Positions 57,738-64,000 of a DNA stretch of 64,000 nt are shown in pieces. The position numbers and the translations under genes are program-made. Origin of the DNA: Erpobdella octoculata (lineage: Eukaryota; Annelida; Clitellata; Hirudinida; Erpobdellidae); NCBI GenBank assembly GCA_963978895.1, contig OZ022240.1:2440119-2504118 (forward strand), read 5' to 3'. The notes under the pieces were generated by a model. The model did not search any database, was not told the DNA's origin, and saw only the letters and a program-made list of their open reading frames with translations. Position 1 is the first letter of the stretch. Every line of letters begins with the position of its first letter.

Positions 57738-57815
57738 ACATAAACACTTCACAGAACACTCAAACATACATACCGTCTAAATTGTCTCAGACAGATACAG
57801 ACGTTAATCAAATCA
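57738..57815. repeat. Dispersed repeat, second copy (see 47308-47395)
   Basis: It shares the ordered blocks listed for 47308-47395. The following sequence (CACATACATCCGGCCCTGGA) is not shared, which marks the right boundary. Confidence 0.78.
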
Positions 57816-60800
57816 CACATACATCCGGCCCTGGAGTCCGCCGCCCTATCCGATACACATAGAGACGAAAAACAACGTATATAATTTGTTATGGTTTATT
57901 ACAAGATAATCCTGAGTCCATTTCGATAGGAAATAACATTACTCCTACGACTGAATATTCCGAAATTACAAGCAGTAGCGACACCTTTCCCCAATACCCC
58001 ACCCTTACGGGGTACAAGTAAATTAATTATTTGACCACAACAGTACAAATAGAAAATTACACGACACGCTATACTAGAAAAATTACCTGTTACAAACACA
58101 CGATTGAATTAACAAAACACAAAGTTCAGTTTCTTTATTGATGTTGATGTTAAAGTAACATACACGTATAGAGCTAAAAATTGTGCAAAATAAATTTATT
58201 GATAAGGCAGCTCCACGGTTTTTCTTGATTTTATCTAGTGTGGCAATTATCAGCAAGGCCACCCCCATCCAGCCAGGGCTACTGATTACCATCTGGTATT
58301 AGACTTCTGAATCTGAAAGTTCCAATTAGTCCAGTACCGTACATCTGAATAGCTTTTATTAATTTCAGTAAACAATTCTACCCACCCGACCGACTCAAGG
58401 TCATTCTGAGGTTAACTTTCCTCATGAATCATCTAGAGAATTATAAAGAAGGATCTGTACTAACCAACTATTATTATCCATCTATTACATTATATATGTA
58501 TATATATTCGCACATAGCGAATGCATAAAAAAGACGGTCGTTTATACATTCGCACAGAGTCAAAAGCTGTCTGCTTTATGAAAGAGTTCGTTCGAACAAC
58601 AACAACAACCATAATAACATAATTGATAGTTACTTGTCTCAGATGCGTCCTGCATTGAGACTGTGCAAGTTGGGCCCGACAGGCGATTTATAGCTAGTCG
58701 CTCTCTCTCTCGCTCTCTCTTCGTCTCTTAGTGTGTCTCTGTCTCGCTTTCCTTCTCTTTATTCTCTCTCTCTCACTCTCTCAAGCTCTCATTAACATAA
58801 CCACGACATAACTAAAAACAGCAATATTCATAACCATGGACAAGTACTCGCTTTCGCATTGGTTCTTCGTCGGTGTGAATAAGCCATACGAATTCAGGGA
58901 AGACGATCAAATCAAACTATGGCTTATTATATAAATACTACTAACGAACTTTCCCGACCTACAAAAAAAAGGGCTGACATTATTTATTATCCCCCCCCGG
59001 CCGTCAGAGAACAAGTTCACGAACAGAAAACAATAAAGCGAGGTCCTGCGACTTGTCTGACTCAGAAAACTCGGACCGAGGATGCAATCATCATAACAGG
59101 ATGGGTGAAAGACAAAGACTGCCTGCACCAAATATCTCCACAAAGAGCACAGTTCAGAAGAGAATATGGGAAAAAAACAAGGGAAAAGAGTTAAGAAGAT
59201 TTAGAGAAATCCAGCAGTGAAAGAGAGAGAGTCAGATTGAGGTTCCAAGACAAACAAAGAAATTTCCACTTCTTCAATTCTGTTACTCATCGGGGTTTCA
59301 AGAAGCGATGTCTAAATTGAAACAGTCATCTACGAATTAATAAAACCTCCCCCGCCTCCACTCCGCCGTCGAACGGGGTCTCGCCCTCTCAATTCCCCCC
59401 CCCCACCCCCAGTTGAACATTAAGAAGTTATCAGGAGTCCGGATTCATTGCCAATTAAAAAATACAACGCAACTGTCAGGTGAGCAGATAGGGAGGGAGA
59501 TTGGTGAGTGGATGGATGGAGTAGGGATGGTGGTGTAGTAAATAAATTTCTCTTTTTTTAATAGTCACGATTGATCGGATTAAATCAGAAACCTCGAGGA
59601 ACGACTAACCGCCGCATACAAGAAAAAAATTACAAATACCATAGCTCATCTCCTCCACAAACAAAGAGCTATTAGCGGCAGAAATGCAAAACAAGGCATT
59701 TAGAGAGAAACTGCGAGAGAGCGAGTAAGATAGATAGAGGGAAAGAAAGGGAGAAATGGGAAGAGAGAAAGAGAAAGAGAGGGAAACATAGAGAGAGAGG
59801 GGAGAGAGAGGGAGGGAGGGAGGAAGAGAGAGAAAGAGAGGGAGGGAGGGAAAGAGAGATAGAGGGAGAGAGATGGTAAGAAAAGATACTCATACACTTA
59901 TTTAAAGCCAGTACCAATCTTTCTCACACACACACACACAAACACCATCACATCATACCATATGAGGATACGACCTTATTGCAAGACTAAACGTCAGAGG
60001 CCAAAAACAAAAAAATCTGCTCTCTCTCTCTCTCTCTCTTTCTGTCTATCTTTCTTGCTTTTCCTGTTTCTTCCTTCTCAGTTGGCAATGAATCTTGTTA
60101 TCTTCAGCTCAGGCCTGACAGTTACAAAGTCTGAAATGTTTAGGTTTTAAGTAAGGAAGAAGAATTTTGCGTTAGCTGGGTCTGGTCTTCGAAATGTGCT
60201 AAGTGGTCTCACATATTTGCAAGGATGGCGTCCAAGATTGTGTCGTCATTATAATAATATGTAGATTGAGTCACTGATGAGTGTACACACACACACACAT
60301 ATACACACACACATACATAACATATACATATAATATTTATTTATTTATCTTAGCACAAATGGCAGATAAAAATCACACTGAGAGCCAGCATTTTTTTTAT
60401 ATTAGAAATGATATAACATATACGAAAATTTAAATAAAAAAAACAGAACTGATTAGATTAAAAAGCAATTTGAAGAGAAAAAAAACATTTTTAAAATTAA
60501 AATAAATATTGCTATAGTGATAAGAAAAAATTAAGATAATAATAAAAATAATGAAGATGATCCTGATGGTGATCCCGAAGACTATGATGACGACGACGAC
60601 GATGATGATGGCGACGCTAGCAAAATTAAAACGGAATTATTAACCACCAACACACGCCTTGAATAATTATACCTGAAACTCACTAATTTTTAACGAGCTT
60701 TAGGACACAAAAAATAACTTTTCAAATCTGGAAAACTCACCCAGGTCAATTTGACGAGCCCCCTAGCGAGGTCATCAGAAAGATTGAACGCGACTATTAT

Positions 60801-61122
60801 TAATATTACTATATACACAATTTTTAAATGCCACTGTACATTATTAGAATTTCATTTAAATTCATTTTTATAGAATTTAACTTTGTTTGCTTTGAGATAT
60901 AAATGTAAACAGAAGAAGCCATTATTACGAAGAAGAGAGAAGGGGAGCGTGTATGATGGTAATGTTTACCTTTAGAATAATTTACGAGATTTCGTTGGGA
61001 CTCGAAAGAAAACAAAGAAAAACGACTCCCACGTCATCTTAATCATCATCATCACCACTACCACCACCATCATCATCATCACCATAATAATTATCATCAC
61101 CACCACCATCAGTATTAGTACC

Positions 61123-61415
61123 CAGTGGCGGATCCATAAATTCCACAGGTGGGGGATGCAGATGATTTTTTTTTTAAAAATCACCAAAAATGCTTATGAA
61201 TGGGATAGGGTAGTTGTAGGTATTTGGTGTTTTTTTAATTTTTTTTCTCAAAGAGTCACAACTGATGACCGGGGGAGGGGGAGTCGAAGGTATTTGTCAA
61301 CAATTTTACCTTTAACTACGGTCAATCTCCAAAATCCGGGCATTCTACCCAAAAAATTTAAATTGATACCCAGATGGGGAGGATGCGTTCACCCCCCCAC
61401 CTGGATCCGCCACTG
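61123..61415. mobile_element. MITE of the GGATCCGCCACTG family, copy 1 (intact ends)
   Basis: 293 bp, with terminal inverted repeats CAGTGGCGGATCCA and TGGATCCGCCACTG exactly complementary over 14 bp. The body, reversed, matches the copies at 33393 and 34140. Flanking 8-mers TTAGTACC and TGTGTAAC match at only 5 of 8. Non-coding, probably hAT-mobilised. Confidence 0.85.
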
Positions 61416-62016
61416 TGTGTAACCACCGCCATCATTACCACCATCGCAGTCGAACTCAATCGTCTTCATAAATGTATATTAAACGAGAACAGTCGTAGCA
61501 CGATAGCTCCGATCACAACTAATCCTGTTGGAAAAGGAGAAAAAAGTAAAATAAAATATATAACAAATTTTATTTTAATTAAAAAGATTTTTTTTTAAAT
61601 CCTCAACCCGTACGCCCCTCGAAAGGTCAAGAAATAAATTTAATAAGGTCACGAAATACAAACAGAAACACCGATATTTTAAGCGCCAGAGGTGGTCAAG
61701 GCTGCTGCTGTTTAGAAGAACGAAATGTAAAAAAACCCCAAAAAAAATCCGTATCGGACGAAGGTTAAAAGGTTAAAAGTTAAAACTACACGAGAAATTA
61801 ATTGTAAACACTTCGAGAACTCAAGAGAGTGTTGTGAGGTGAGGCGAAGTTGAATAACGATAGGAAGTTAAAAAAAAAATTTTTTAATTAAAAATAGAAC
61901 CTGCGCCTAAAGTTTACTGTTTACAATTTTTTTTTTGCTTTCGATGCGAGAGATTTCTACTGTTACGTTCTGAAGGTCAAGTAATAAAAAGAGTTAAATA
62001 ATCCCAGTCTCTCTCT

Positions 62017-62066
<50 letters not shown>

Positions 62067-62388
62067 GTCTGTCTCTCTCTCTCTCTCTCTTTATCTCTTT
62101 ATATCTCTCTCCACCTCTTTCCCTCTTTCCCTCTCTCTTTGTGTTTCTCTCTCAATCACTCATTATCATAATTATTAACAATCAAAAATGAAATTACCAT
62201 CACCCACTGAACCCCCTGAACAAATGGATGCGCCCCACAAAAACCCCACGGGTAGCCCGGATAGTTTTTTTCTTGTTCAAAGCCAATTGGAAAATTACAG
62301 CTGGTCTTCAGCCCCATAGAAATCTCGAGTTTAATCTTTGTAATTACTTCCAGATCATTTCCACTGGTCCTTGCCTACTCCCGGTTGT

Positions 62389-62528
<140 letters not shown>

Positions 62529-63396
62529 TGGCTTGCAACACAACATAACAGTACATAACGTATGTGTACATAAACAAATAATTTAAAATAAATTATTATT
62601 ACATGTCGGGGTAAAAAGAGAAATCCACACATCCACAATTCAAAAAACTTTCTTTTACGAAACGAATAAACGAATGAATTAACTAATTTAATTCATCTGG
62701 AAAATATTTTAAATAATAAAAAAATAAACTTTATGAAAAAAAGAGAAGATGGAAAGAAGAAGGGGGGAAGAAGGGGTGGAGGGAGGAGGGGATGGAGAAG
62801 GAATATCGCAGACGTCATCGTTTAGTGGGCCGAGCGGGACAAGTTACTTTCGACCAGACGCCATCCTTTTCAGGACTGAATGGACGCTGCTCGTCCGCCA
62901 AAACACAACATATCATCCACATCTGTACGTGAATACTTACGTGTGTGCATGTGTGTATGTATGTGTGTGTATGCGTGTGTGTGTGTGTGTGCGTGTGTGC
63001 GTGTCCAAGTGGTGCAGACGGAAGTCCAATAGAAAGAGATGAGTTTTTATGCTTATTCAAAGAGCAGCAAGAGAAAAAACGATACTGAATTTAAACGAGA
63101 GAGATGGAGGTAAGAGACTGAGAGGGGAAGAGAGAGAGAGAGAAAGACTGAGAGAGAGAGATATGGAGGAGGTGAGAGCGATTGCATAAAATAAAAACCA
63201 TCTTGGCCACCAGGTACAGCAGCTAAGGTACAGCTGTTGCTTCCAACAGCAGCCGGTGCCTTCGACAGAACACCTATACACGCACACACATCCACATACA
63301 TGTAAACGCATGCACAAACTCACACACACACACACACACACGGATACAGGCGAAAATACACAGACATACACAAACACGGGTCGGTCCAAATACTCT

Positions 63397-63413
63397 CTTT
63401 CTCTCTCTCTCTT

Positions 63414-63488
<75 letters not shown>
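63397..63488. repeat. (CT)n microsatellite
   Basis: About 70 bp of perfect CT (63417-63488) behind an interrupted stretch. Confidence 0.95.
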
Positions 63489-63491
<3 letters not shown>

Positions 63492-63825
63492 CTGTGTCCA
63501 TCTGACCGGACTGACCGCCAAAAAATGCTGGCCTGACAGACATCACGCTCTCAAATCTGTTCAAAAACGAAGAAAAAAAAACCTGAAAATATGCGATGTT
63601 TTTTTACTTTCTTTTCTAAATTGCAAAACAGCAGAGGTGCGGTATATTCAAAACCCCACCTCCTGCTTCGCCACCCGGCAAACCCCCCCTACCCCCTACC
63701 CCCCATCCTGTGCATTATATTTACTTTCTTTTCGCTCACAAGTGGAACAAAACTATAAAAAAGATGACTTCCAGTCACCAGGGCTTCTTCAGGATTTTTA
63801 ATTATCTTGTCGTCATTTTATGTAT

Positions 63826-64000
63826 AAAATATTATTTATAATAAAATATTATTTATAATAAAATATTATTTATAATAAAATATTATTTATAATAAAATAT
63901 TATTTATAATAAAATATTATTTACAATAAAATATTATTTATAATAAAATATTATTTATAATAAAATATTATTTATAACAAAATATTATTTATAATAAAAT
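63826..64000. repeat. 17-bp AT-only minisatellite running off the window
   Basis: About ten copies of AATAAAATATTATTTAT with rare C substitutions (TACAAT, TAACAA). The array continues past the window edge, so its total length is unknown. Confidence 0.95.

Noticed and set aside
58919..59194. 91-residue plus-strand frame
   Set aside because: No motif, no splice context, and an equally long frame on the other strand.

Overview
This is eukaryotic, animal nuclear DNA. It holds spliced genes with GT-AG introns, a ribosomal-protein gene that hosts intronic box C/D snoRNAs, a dopamine-type SLC6 transporter, interleukin-17-like cytokines, MITE-type transposons and very many microsatellites. The gene set and the single-exon divergent IL-17 genes suit a marine invertebrate, perhaps a lophotrochozoan such as a mollusc or relative. 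The species cannot be fixed from the sequence. There is one 200-N assembly gap at 1036-1235.

Layout. 1-31 kb is the gene-rich half. It holds IL-17-like gene A (2087-2596, minus); a 13-exon monoamine transporter most like the dopamine transporter (5135-12762, minus); a DCUN1D1/2 neddylation co-factor, head to head with the transporter (about 13.5-17.4 kb, plus); IL-17-like gene B (19370-19867, minus); RPL4 (21609-25334, plus); and an intronless, unrecognised basic Ser-rich protein (30018-31169, plus). I assembled the transporter, DCUN1D, RPL4 and zinc-finger genes exon by exon. In each, the exon phases join into one open frame.

The most striking item is RPL4 intron 4, which carries a tandem array of nine box C/D units of the U18 (SNORD18) family at about 136 bp spacing. 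One copy is visibly decayed. Vertebrate RPL4 also hosts U18, but normally with one snoRNA per intron.

31-64 kb is dominated by simple repeats (GA, GT, TA, ATC, GTA, GAGT and others). It carries one recognised gene, a C2H2 zinc-finger factor of the ZNF362/ZNF384/rotund/LIN-29 type on the minus strand (exons from 54368 down to 45698; 5' end not found). A single-span membrane ORF lies at 36208-36489. Several MITEs occur in the window: a piggyBac-like one with TTAA ends inside DCUN1D, a hAT-like one with an 8-bp target duplication in the transporter/DCUN1D intergenic region, and a dispersed family ending in GGATCCGCCACTG.

The genes do not form a pathway. They are independent animal loci: cytokine signalling, amine uptake, cullin neddylation, ribosome and rRNA modification, and transcription.
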